From Eutypa lata (lineage: Eukaryota > Ascomycota > Sordariomycetes > Xylariales > Diatrypaceae): DNA of 64,000 bases. Under the pieces are notes generated by a model. The model saw only the letters and a list, made by a program, of their open reading frames with translations. It did not search any database and was not told the origin of the DNA. The stretch lies in the NCBI GenBank assembly GCA_022661535.1, contig JAKULF010000010.1:1364001-1428000 (forward strand). Reading direction: 5' to 3'. Of this stretch, positions 33,129 to 43,470 are shown one piece after another (position 1 is the stretch's first letter; each line of letters begins with the position of its first letter). Position numbers and translations under genes: made by a program.

Positions 33129-35333
33129 TCAACTTGCCCACGAATTGTTTCGGTCTAGGTGCCAGTTGGAGTCCCTCAGATCAAAGCTGTCCACTAGAAC
33201 AGTCTCGGAGGCATCAAGTTTCCCCCTCAAGCAGCTTGAACGCCCATTTGTGGTGAACAGAACCCTAAAACTACTGCCTCCAAGAGCTTTTAGGAAGTCA
33301 TCAAGATACGGCAACGTGCTCCTGTCGTCCAGCCAGTGGAATCCGCTAATGACGCATAGGACCTTGCTGGGCATAAGTGGAAGAAGTTCGCGGAAGAGCT
33401 TTAGTAGTTCTGTCCATGAAAGGATGGTGCCATCGAGAAGGCGAAGCCGAGATTCCGAGAAATCCGCGGAAGTTTCAAAAAGTGGTAAGAGGAGCTCCAT
33501 CATCTGTCGTAATAACGAGCACATTAGAGCAACAGAAGATTGTAGTTCAACTGTGCCATTTGCAGACCGCAGGCGCTCTCGGCGGCGGAGTTCACAGAAA
33601 CTATGGCATGATGGATTAGTACAAAAGTGCCCCCCTAAAGGTAGACATATGTGAGGTGATTATGAACGTGTGTATGCACTCACTGCGAGATGACCGGAAT
33701 GTGAGATTGGTCGGCTAAGTCGATAATCTTATTTGACAATACTGCTAGTGGGTTTTCGAGCTCGTCACCTACTAGAAACGGGCCTTCAAGCCAAAGAAAC
33801 TGCGAGGATGTTGCTTTCATCCATTCAGTAAGCCGTCTTACTGTCGCTGGCGCTACCCGGGTGGGACTCGAAGGATCAAGGGGCAACCGAACTCTATCCC
33901 GGTGGAAGAAGTCTTCTAAATGCCTAGAGTTCATCAATACATCATGTGATGTCCATTGAACTGTAGTAGCCTGTGCAGCTCTGGTAGAGGTAGATAAACC
34001 AGGTCGTTGGGTAGCAAGGATTTGTAGTTGCGAGACCGGTAAAGCACCTGGCATTAGAATGTCAGCGGTTAGATTTATGGCTTAGTTAAGAAAGAATATC
34101 GTAGCTTACCATAATTCATTGACCGTATATCTCCAATCCACCCCAACGCTTTGTCCTGTAGCATATTGAATACACTATGACTTAACCGGTTCGCTAGCTT
34201 CTCAAATACTTGGTCATCGAGTTTCAACTGTTGGCCTGCCCGTTGCTGCTGTACAAATTCCTTCTCGATTCTCTGGGCGAAACAGGTCATCTCGGCATGC
34301 CGCCGCTCTTCACCCTGAAGTCCGAGCCTAACGTCTCTACTGAGACCTTCCAGTTCGAGCCTGGTCGCCCTCTGTTCCGCCCGGGAACTCTGCGCCGCTC
34401 GATTTCGAATCATCTCGGACTTAGACTTGATCTTATCGATTTGACCCTCGAACTTTTGGAACAAACTTTCGTTGAAAGAGTCCAGAAGCCTTTTCCTCCT
34501 CTTCTCTGTAACCCAATCCATGACATCAGAGAGGAACACAAATATGTGAGCATAAAGGTCGACCACTAGTTGTATCATGGCCTGTGTCCTGAATATCTCG
34601 AGTTCTGCCCTACACTCCACAACGTGCTCACTGATGGTGCAAAGCGCCTCTGAAAGCCCTTCGGCAACACGTTCGTGGTTGATACTAGCCTAACCTTTAA
34701 TTCAGCACGGAAAACGCGTATAACGGACAAGGATTCTAATACCTGAATGACAACATTCAAACTACCTGTTAGAATGGACACATATTCGTTCCCAGATGGG
34801 ATTAATTCGAGCATCGCTTTATGAGAATCAACAGTGCCGCAGAACTTATGAAATGCCTTCATGGCTTTTCCCCGGCGGGTGTTGTCTTTTTTGGCTTGAG
34901 ATAGCACAGCCACTTTTTTTACAAGCTCGACGAGACCTTCGACGGTGGGCTCTGAATGATCAAGATTCAGGCGATCTTGAGCCGGGCAGTTGGAAAGAAA
35001 TATTAACCACTTCTCTCGAAGTCTGTTAGATTCGACGGTCATAACCTCGTTGAGGGGATCTCTACATAATCGTGTCCGGTTAGTCTGAGCTGCTGCTAAG
35101 CAATATTCAAATCAACGCTAGGGTCTCACTTACTGTCCTGACTCAGGCGGTTGAAACGGTTCAAAGAACTTCCTCCAGGGACTAGACGCATCTCTCGGAT
35201 CTATACGATTGTGACTGAGACTCTCTACCAGAACTCGGGCGTCGCAATCTCCAGGCAATCTCCGCTCAACTTCACCACTATATACTCTCACGATCCTCCG
35301 CGATTCACGGACGTTATCGTCGGGATCGTCCAT
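33129..35333 (-). CDS. DUF7708-type STAND-like protein with degenerate P-loop
   Basis: Spliced product of 644 residues from five exons: 35333-35134, 35061-34743, 34689-34110, 34047-33684 and 33600-33129; phases agree, and introns of 53-83 nt have CTAAT-like branch sites. The N-terminal 330 residues are helical. They contain WRKFFEPFQPP, DPLNEVMTVESNRLREKWLIFL and ASINHERVAEGLSEAL, then an Arg/Glu-rich coiled-coil stretch (RAAQSSRAEQRATRLELEGLSR with neighbours), as in fungal proteins annotated DUF7708, often fused to NACHT/STAND modules. The later NTPase-like part has LWLEGP at 451-456 but lacks the GK[ST] of a working P-loop. It also has a Walker-B-like KVLCVISGFHWLDD (567-580). It is probably a nucleotide-independent or dead STAND relative. 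It is head-to-head with the AAA ATPase gene. A role in self/non-self or stress recognition is inference from family context. Confidence 0.8.
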
Positions 35334-35762
35334 CTGTACGCTCTGGTCACTTTCAGTTTTTCATTCTTCCGTTAAGTTCCTTCTTTGGATGTCCTTGCTT
35401 TGATAGTTTCTATCACTTGTAATGTACAGATATACACCGTGCCGCATTAACTGGTTAATGAGGCAGGGAGGGTCACACACGGCTTCTGTACCCGCCCTAT
35501 CCCTTTACGCTGAGCTGCGGGGAATCAGGATTGTCAGCTTGTGGCTTGCCGATGTTCGCTTCTCTGTAGATAATAACGTTGTATTGAGCTGAATAGGTGA
35601 GATTTAAGCAAATAGTTAGGTCTTACTTGATTCTTAACCTATTCAAATCTAAACAGGTATCAGCTTTTTGCAAAATTTCCCTCGAACTCATGTCTATACC
35701 CCTTTGACCGGCGAAGACGTATTCTCTTTTAGTAGATTCCTCACTCAAACCAAGCTCCTAAG
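35334..35762. promoter_or_regulatory. shared divergent promoter of DUF7708 and AAA ATPase genes
   Basis: The 429-bp gap between two divergent start codons must serve both genes. It contains an imperfect 24-bp palindrome at 35441-35464. Confidence 0.5.
35441..35464. promoter_or_regulatory. 24-bp inverted repeat in the divergent promoter
   Basis: Arms GCCGCATTAAC and GTTAATGAGGC are reverse complements with one mismatch around a 2-nt centre (TG). The inner 7-bp arms CATTAAC/GTTAATG are perfect. This could be a binding site for a dimeric regulator controlling both genes. Confidence 0.45.
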
Positions 35763-38352
35763 ATGTCAGAAATCCAGCCACTCCAGCAAGAATCTACAGT
35801 GCCAGAAATGGGAGCCGATATGCAGCAGGACGCCACCACCTCAGGTGAAAAGCCGAAACCTCACATCAGATATCGCGTCGAGTATCGTAATAGCAAGACT
35901 GATGAACTCATGAGCTCGAACCATAACACTGGGGAGCCTGGAGTTCACTTCAACTTGGACAACCCGGATAACCCGGACTTCGAATTCATTACAACCTACC
36001 AAACTTCACCGCCGTCGACGGGTCAACCCGTCGGCCAGGTTCTGTCTGCCGCGTCAGAGAATTTAACGCCGTCATATTCAATCCGTATTTATTCGCGCGC
36101 GATAATCAATGCATTGCAGAGAGTGGTTAAGTATTATCCAGAACAGAACCTGACCGGCGAGATTGTAATATGTTGGCCGTACCCTATTCTAGTCCACCAC
36201 TACGATGAGCTCACTATGCTCCGAGATGAGATAGCCCTTAAACCTAAGGAAGGTATTTGTATCAGGGAGAGGGATGCGTATGAAGACCTTGGGTTGATCC
36301 TCCAGTTCCTCGATGACCAGGTGATGGCCGGCGTGAATGCTGAGAAGGAGAGAAATAAGAAAGGTTATTATACCTACGAGTATGCCTGGGTTAGTTGGAA
36401 GCCCGGACAAACCAGATTGAACCATTTTATTACTGAACATGACCTTCGTCCTCAAGTCGTCCATTCAGTATCTGGTGGTGTCTTTAGAGAACCGTGGACG
36501 GTTTGGAGAGTCTCGGTCTGGGATCTTCGCTACGATGGACAATATCTGGGAAGGCACTTGTCAACAGTGTTCCATACGAAGTTTGATGGGCAAAAGCCCT
36601 CGGACACTTTCGAAATCGAATCCTTCAAGGAGGGAGGAACACAAAATGAGGATGTTCTCAAACAGATTGGTTATGGCAAGCAGTACTGGAAACTTCTCCG
36701 GAAACGTTGTCAGAGTTATAAAGGAAGGACCCAGACCTTCCCCTTCAATGAGGTCTGTATCTCTATATTTGAGGAAATAGCACTGCTTATGGTAAACTAG
36801 GTTAACGGGTTTGTGATGACAGATCTAAAGGCCTACTTTTCAGATGAGGGACTAGGGACTTCGCCCGATTTGCTTGGATATGAGGACTGTCGCAAGTGGT
36901 CCTCAGATTGCAAGTGCTCAGTGTGCAGGACCAAGCCTACCGATGAAGCTAAAAGCCTGGCGCTCTTTGAAGACTACAACCACATCACCATAGAGTCAAC
37001 AGATGAATTGACAACGCATCAATACTTTCTATGCCATTATGAGATGATGTCATTCATATTCAGGACGCGAACGTGGGGTAAGCTTCTCGTTCATTTATGG
37101 AGTGTGCTACCTAGAGACATGCTGATTTGGATGAAGAGACGTTGCACGTCAAGAATTTCTCGGAACCCAACTTCGATGAGAGTTTAATAAATCATCTGGT
37201 TATGGATCCGAGACGAAAAAAGACTTTGAAGTCTCTGGCGAAAAGTTTCGCTCGGGTAGATCAAAATGACGCTATAATCCCACGCGAGCCCTGGACAGCG
37301 GATTTTGTCCCAGGCAAAGGTCATGGGTTGATCTTCTTGCTGCGTGAGTACTCTGACTACCATCCCTAGAGTCTAATTATACTTAGTAATGAGCTGATTA
37401 CTGGTGTCATAGACGGTGGCCCTGGTGTTGGAAAAACCTGTACAGCAGGTGAGTCCAATGAAAAAACTCAATTTGGGACCAACTAACAACGTCACTATAG
37501 AATGTATTGCGGCATTCACTAGGCGCCCTCTCATGGTGCTTACATCCAGTGATATCGGCACAGACTCTTCCACGGTCGAGGCGAATTTGACTCGGCAATT
37601 CAAGATGGCAAAGAGTTGGGGGGCGGTCCTCCTCATTGACGAGGCTGATGTATTCATGGAACGACGGTCAACTGCTGATCTTGTCAGGAATAGCCTCGTC
37701 GCTGGTCAGTTCAGCGAGATATTCTCCAGTTCAAATACTATCAAATTTTTACTGACATCTTATAGGTTTTCTTCGAGCACTGGAGTTTTATGATGGAATT
37801 CTTTTCCTCACAACAAATAGAATCGGCTCCTTCGACGACGCCTTCATCTCGAGACTCCACCTCCAGCTATACTATCCTGACTTTGATGATGACCAGAGAA
37901 GACAAGTCTGGCAGACATTCGGTAACTTTTTAACCTCATTTTGACCTTTCGTATGTATAGTATTGGCTAATTCATTATATCCTAGTTGATAAACTTGCCA
38001 AGGAACGCGGAGATTCCATGCGGCTCAACGTAGATGCCAAAGACTACATTCGGGGTACCGAGATGAGAGCTCTTAAGTGGAACGGAAGAGAGATACGGAA
38101 CGGTCAGTAAACAATAACATAAATATTGAAACTATAACTTACACCGGTATAGCCTTCCAAACGGCGGTGTCATTAGCCGAGTATGATGCCGAGAAAGGAG
38201 AAGATGGCAAGATAATGGTGACAGATGAACACCTACGAGCTGTCGTCGAGCTATCAAAGGACTTCAAGGATTACCTCAACACGCTCCATCAAGGCGACGA
38301 AGGGAAACGCGCGGAACGCAAATTTGATCGCTTGGGATCATATGGTCATTAG
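35763..38352 (+). CDS. AAA+ ATPase with N-terminal DUF7025 region
   Basis: Spliced product of 728 residues from eight exons: 35763-36752, 36801-37077, 37137-37343, 37413-37448, 37501-37704, 37766-37921, 37986-38102 and 38153-38352; all phases agree. The first 440 residues match the DUF7025 type of fungal AAA proteins (YSIRIYSRAIINALQRVV; WVSWKPGQTRLNH). The AAA+ module follows FVPGKGHGLIFLLHG. Walker A GGPGVGKT is at 493-500, Walker B LLIDEAD at 547-553 (D550, E551), sensor 1 N589 is in LTTNR, and the arginine-finger candidate is R601 in FISR. A lid and C-terminal region follow, with EYDAEKGEDGK and FKDYLN. All catalytic residues are intact, so it should hydrolyse ATP. Such single-AAA proteins resemble Bcs1/katanin-type remodellers, but the substrate is unknown. 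Exon 4 is only 36 nt and carries Walker A. Confidence 0.93.
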
Positions 38353-38640
38353 GTTTAGGATACCTGTAATCGGTTACGATACTGCTATTTCAAACCTAGT
38401 GGTTTTCTGATAGAGATCGGGAACCCTCTAGTTACAACAATGCCCCCATGGATATACTGCTGCCATAACTGACTGATCTCATCCTCCAAGCTCCACGATC
38501 ATACACCACAGCTTTGGTGCTCATGAACCCTCGAGTTGCCTACCCCCTGTTATATGCCTAGGTAGATTAAACATCCCCCCAAACTAAAAAAAAACCAAAC
38601 GGCATAGCATCTTCTACCCATTCACCCACCCATCAACTAA

Positions 38641-38814
38641 CTACCCATGCTCAACGTGCTTTTCAAGTAACCTCTTTCTATGTCGTCTGTGACCAAGACA
38701 GCCTAGTACCACGACGAGGATGATTGTGCCGGCGATGCACGCGAAGAGAACCCCCGTGCTGATGCCTTGGATGTTTCCCGATGATCCATTGTCGGCTTCT
38801 TCTCTGATATCCAT
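38641..38814 (-). CDS. Possible 57-aa single-pass membrane microprotein
   Basis: An ATG-started frame of 57 codons plus stop on the minus strand. It encodes a polar, Gly/Ser-rich N-terminus of about 20 residues (MDIREEADNGSSGN). One clean hydrophobic helix follows (VLFACIAGTIILVVVLGCL, about 22-40), then a strongly basic tail (GHRRHRKRLLEKHVEHG). The charge pattern predicts the N-terminus outside or lumenal and the C-terminus cytosolic. It lies between the 3' end of the AAA gene and the F-box-like gene. Its composition is far from random, but its length and lack of a known family leave it tentative. Confidence 0.4.
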   Translation of the reverse strand: MDIREEADNGSSGNIQGISTGVLFACIAGTIILVVVLGCLGHRRHRKRLLEKHVEHG

Positions 38815-39539
38815 CTTTCTTTCGCGCCTAGATCTGGGCGGTGATCTGGGGGTGGGGTGTGGTGGGGTTAGAGACGAATAACTGCCGAGGACGGACGGAC
38901 GCTATTGGGAATAAGGGGTAGTGGGATTTAGGGTTGGTTAATATTGGTGTGTTTCCGACGGCTGGGGCTAGAGTAAGGTTTGGGAATGCTTCTCAACTGC
39001 GATGTATTCAGATCGTATGTAATAAGATGAGCATAGGAAGGCTATTAACTGAAACAGACGTTCATCTTTGTGTAGGCTGTGTTCGAAGGCATACCTGCTT
39101 CCGGAGTGCCCCTTTGTTACACACAGCGGCCTGGGAAATACAATGAGTTAGCCCCTGAGCCTAGCCCCTCTATGTAAGGTGAAAAGAAACCTTTATGCTT
39201 TAATAAACAGGGTGTCTCATTTCGTTAAGGCATAGTCAGACGTACAGAGCAAGGAACTAACCCCAAGGATAGGTCGGTAAACGCAGGCTTAGAGTGAAAA
39301 GTAATTGAAAGGGGTTCATTAAACGCCATGTTCTTATTTATCACACCTTAAATTACGCCCGAGAAGCCTACGAGGAGATTTCCCTCATCATCTGAGGATG
39401 GGAAATATCAAAGGAATATATCGTCATGAGTATATGAATAAGACTAGGGAATCCAACTTCAACTCCAAAACACTAAAAAGCCATACTAAGAATCCCATAC
39501 TGAATCACTTAAAGAGAACGCCCCACGCCGCCCGGTCCG
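38815..39539. other. intergenic, no supported gene
   Basis: 725 bp holding the presumed promoter of the microprotein and the 3' region of the F-box-like gene. Nothing else is recognised. Confidence 0.5.
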
Positions 39540-40577
39540 TCACGCACCACTCTCCACTGGCTCCCCCAAATTCCCCGGATCGAACCTCTTCCTCAAATAG
39601 TGCACATCGCCCTCGGGCGTCCGCGCCCTCCGGAACCCCGTCCGTCCCAGACACCGATCGACCGCCTCGCACAGGAGCGGCGAGTAGTTATCATCAACTA
39701 TGACCTGCGTTTCCCCCGGGTCTATGTGCTCGCCTAGGAACCGCATTAGCGGTTCTACATGCGCGACCCAGACCGGCCACCCCAAGCGGTCGTCCAGGCC
39801 GCTCAGGGGCAGCTCGAGGATGAGCACCAGGCTGCGCAGGCCATCGACCAGCGGAGCCCAGAGCTGCGCCCCATCCCCATCCCCGTCACCATTACCGTCG
39901 TCCGGCGGCCGAAACAACGCCGATTTCTCCTCCGGATGCCGCGTCGCCAAGTACCACGCGTAGCGACCGCACCAGAACGCGGCGCGGAGGTGCCGGACGC
40001 GGCGCAGGTTGTCCGGGCCGACGGTCTTGAGTCGCAGGTACGGCGAGGTCTCGTGGCTGCCGCCGACGCCGAGCCAGAACGTGTTGCGGCCGTACAGGAC
40101 GTCGCGGGCCTCGGCGCCGACGGCGCGGCACGTGCGCAGGATGCCCGTTAGGGGGCGGAGCGCCTTGTCGTAGTGCGCGCACCCGTACTTGTAGTTAAGT
40201 TAGTTAGTTAGCAATATTTTTGGGATAGATAGATATATAGATATAAAGAGCGCCCTAGTTGGGCTTGGGGTTGGTTGGTTGGTTGGTTGGTTACTCACGC
40301 GCTTTACGCCGCAGCAGTTCTCGTCGTGGGCTGCGCTGCCGTCCTCGTTCTTCTCGCGGCCTAGGCGCCGTAGGTGTCGCTCTGCTGTCGTGAACCATAC
40401 CTTGTAACAGTTGATGGGCTTGTCTTGCACGAATAAGTGGGCGTACACTTCGTTGCGCAGCTCGAGGGGAAGGTCGAGGAATGATGTCGTGGTAGTGGTA
40501 TTGGCGTTGGGTTGGTGTTCCTCCATGTCCTTCTTTTTCTGTGCTATCCGTAGTTCCAGAGGAACCATTTGCGCCAT
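39540..40577 (-). CDS. F-box-like protein of unknown target
   Basis: Spliced product of 308 residues from exons 40577-40299 and 40187-39540. The 111-nt intron contains a (GGTT)n run and a TTAG repeat. Residues 33-49, FLDLPLELRNEVYAHLF, match the N-terminal helix of fungal F-box-like domains, which bind Skp1 in SCF ubiquitin ligases. After the intron come ILRTCRAVGAEARDVLYGRNTFWL and YLRLKTVGPDNLRRVRHLRAAF, a pattern common in fungal F-box-like proteins with an 'LLRTCRQIHDEA-LYG-NTF' core. A short Asp/Gly-rich run (about 190) interrupts the C-terminal half. The target cannot be predicted. Exon 2 is markedly GC-rich. The downstream Met at residue 4 is an alternative start. Confidence 0.7.
40269..40292. 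repeat. (GGTT)n microsatellite inside the F-box gene intron
   Basis: Six tandem GGTT copies sit immediately next to the 5' splice site of the intron (minus-strand GTGAGT then AACC repeats). Confidence 0.85.
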
Positions 40578-41042
40578 TGTGCTATCTAGTGTGACGTAAA
40601 AGGGATGTGGATGAATGACTGGATAGTAGGTGCACTTATATTATATGCTTGTCGCTGAATGACTCACGCGTTGGCAAGATGGTCAATCCTCTCTCTCTAC
40701 ACTATTTTTAGAATAAGTATAGGAACAAGGGGTTTCGCGCATTCGACTAGATAGCAGCCCAGCACGCTCCTGGACATTGCCAGAATCGATACGTGGGGCG
40801 GTGTAGCGGTGCGGTGCGTTTCTCACATTTGTAGCTAATACCTATGGCGGCGGCACTAATGTGGTTTACCCGGGTATTATTCTTGGCCGACAATGATTAT
40901 ATGGAGAGTTGAGAAGACAACTATGTTAGTTACCGGAACACACGCTGATGATCCCTCATGCTCGCGTCCTTAAATTATATCCTACTGTACAGTCAAATAC
41001 GCGTGAGCAGTGATTGTTCCGTGTCTACAGATTTAAGAAATC
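40578..41042. promoter_or_regulatory. intergenic, promoter of the F-box-like gene
   Basis: 465 bp between the 3' end of the Zn(II)2Cys6 gene and the start of the F-box-like gene, both on the minus strand. No specific site was recognised. Confidence 0.4.
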
Positions 41043-43470
41043 CTACATCCAGTTGCCGTTATAGCCCCCGATTGACTGTCCAAAACCAGGGTATGCCGGT
41101 ATCTGCGATTGCCAATCGCCTGAGAAACTGTCCCAGTTCATTGACCCCGTATCAATAAAACCTAGCATTTGGTCCCACGGCGCGGCGTCGTTGACTTCCT
41201 CGGCTTTGGTTGAACTCGTGCCTGGAGTTGACTGCGAGTCCGTTACGGTGGACACCGAGTTGGAAGGTGTGTTGTACTTAGACTCGTGTGTTGCCATGAG
41301 ACCCTCTAACCTGACAATGTAGGCTGGTGGTTGCGTAGGAGACCCATTCCTCTCTCGTAATATCTTTTCTCGTACCTTCCAGGCTTGCATCACACGTACT
41401 GCTAGGGCTACGTGTGCTTTAAGGCTGAAGTCAAATAACTCGTCGTAATATTCGAAGGTCTGTTGAACAACGACCCAAGCTCTTTCTACAAGCTCGCCGG
41501 AAGTTCGTGTACTGAGCTGTCCAACCATGAAAATAAATATTTCGATTTGGAAGTGCGTTAAAACTGTTGAAATATTAGTCATCTCCTTAGTAAATAGGAG
41601 TGTGTTCTCGACTTACTAAACCACACGAAGTGGCCCGTGTCCTTGGCCACCCTATACATATGTAAATTATGTTCGCCTCCGGTGACAGACAGTTTGAAAA
41701 GGTTGTCTTTTGGCGTATTGACTTCTGTCCCCCAGTCTGGCTGAGTTCTAGGGGGTTTGACAAGTTCGCGTAACTTGGCAAGCCATGTCGGTCGCATCTC
41801 GAGCGCCAATGCGTGAACGGGCCCCATGGAAAGATCACAGAACTTTTCAAGTAAATTCGTGATATTTCCTTCCAATTCATCGATATACTGAGAAGCCCTT
41901 GCAAGTTCGGCCGCATTAGGAATATCCGGAGTTGCTAATTCGTTCTGAAGAATAACTATCTCCAGACTGGGAGCTTGAACGAGAAGCTTGCCGATTTCGT
42001 ACTGCATCAGGCAGAAAATCATATCCGTAGGCCCGTCCTTGGACTGGATTGCGGTCATTGCCGGGAATAGATCCGAATCATTGACGTTGTGTGGTTCTCT
42101 AGTATTCCAATTCCTGGGAAGGAGAGATTGACCAAGACCTGACATCAATGCGTAGACTGTATCAAGCATTATGATCTGCCACCACACTCGCCGTCGCATT
42201 TCGGCCTCGAATGGTGGTAGTCCTAGAGCCTCGCCATCCTTATGAAGCCCTATCTTCTGGCCCATCCTAACAATGACCCCATTGAGAATCCAGGCGGCGT
42301 GTCGGTCATAACGGCGAAAAAGGGACGTCTAATAGTTTGTTAATCATCAGCAACACTAAGGCCCTCCGATCCGCGTACCATGTATAGAACCATAGCCTGT
42401 AATATGACTAGGTCATAATTCCTGAGAATGTCAATCCGCATCAAGGCTATGCGGACGCCTCTAGAAAAACGGTCAACAGCCTCTCTCCTCGGATACCCTA
42501 GAGCTGCCACGCTTTCTTCTTCGGTCAACGCAACGGCGGCCATGGTATATATAGAGAAAAGAAGGGCTTCAACGTTCTGCGGGATGGTATTGATATTGGT
42601 AGCTGCCTCGGCGACTATGGGTTGTAACGTAGGAACATGTATGACCTTAGTCACAGGGTTAACACGATCAAGGAACTTTTGCCACAGAAAAAATATATGT
42701 GCCGGTGGTGGATGGAGTCCCTTCAAGTCGATGGTAGAGTTACTGGGTAACAAGAGACTCATATTGTCGTCCGGTGTAGCACCGTCTGCGGGTGTACCAC
42801 AGTCCTCCTCTTTGAACTCGTCTACATTTAAGATTTCGCGCATAGCATGGAGCTGGAAGGATAGTTAGATGCAGATACGAAGGGCACTATGTAGCTAACA
42901 GCTAGCTAAGACAAGCAGCATATAATGACACGTAGAGGATCTCAAATGAACTCACTTCATCATGAATACTAGACCAGAGGGGGCTATCCATGAATCTCAT
43001 ACCACCAACATGATCAGGCACTAGTTTACCCGCCGGGGATTTCCAGGTTTCGCTCTGACTTGGAGAGGCGGCATCGGGTGTATCTGGAGGTTTTGCGGTG
43101 GCATATTCAGATAGGAGCTCTTCACATCTCGCTAGTCTTTGTTGCAAATCCTGGTTTGGCCGCCTCCTTTTCCGAGCTGGCGCGGGAGTGCTTGGTATAC
43201 ATGTGACGTTTGCCTAAGGGATTCGGATTAACAAGCGGATACAGGGGGGGGAATGGAAGGGAGGAGGGGCAGAGGGCACTATTATCTCCGAATTGTGTTA
43301 ACTAACCTTGATACAGTTTGAACAAGGACTATGGCGATCGCATTTCACTTTGCGAGTTTGACATAGAACACACGCGCTGAGAGATCAGAATTTAAACATG
43401 AATTGTTATCAAGGGTTCGTCGCGCTTACAGAATGCGTGGGTTTTTTCCTGACGTAATGGACGAAGACAT
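41043..43470 (-). CDS. Zn(II)2Cys6 fungal-specific transcription factor
   Basis: Spliced product of 691 residues from six exons: 43470-43430, 43376-43307, 43213-42956, 42852-42379, 42328-41617 and 41563-41043; all phases agree. The zinc cluster is complete: C16, C19, C26, C32, C35 and C42 with spacing 2-6-5-2-6, assembled across two introns. A basic linker (RKRRRP) and a short coiled coil (QDLQQRLARCEELL) for dimerisation follow. The fungal-specific transcription factor domain includes TSLFRRYDRHAAWILNGVIV, IGLHKDGEALGLPPFEAEMRRRVWW (about 290-330). A Ser/Thr-rich C-terminus ends with Gly/Tyr/Trp residues that may activate transcription. Such regulators bind CGG-containing repeats and control metabolism or secondary metabolite clusters. 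No obvious target cluster lies beside it. Confidence 0.95.

Noticed and set aside
36753..36800. Reading the AAA gene through to the stop at 36800 as a separate 345-residue protein
   Set aside because: A 48-nt intron with a GT start and CTAG end restores the DUF7025 frame into the next exon, so the stop is intronic.
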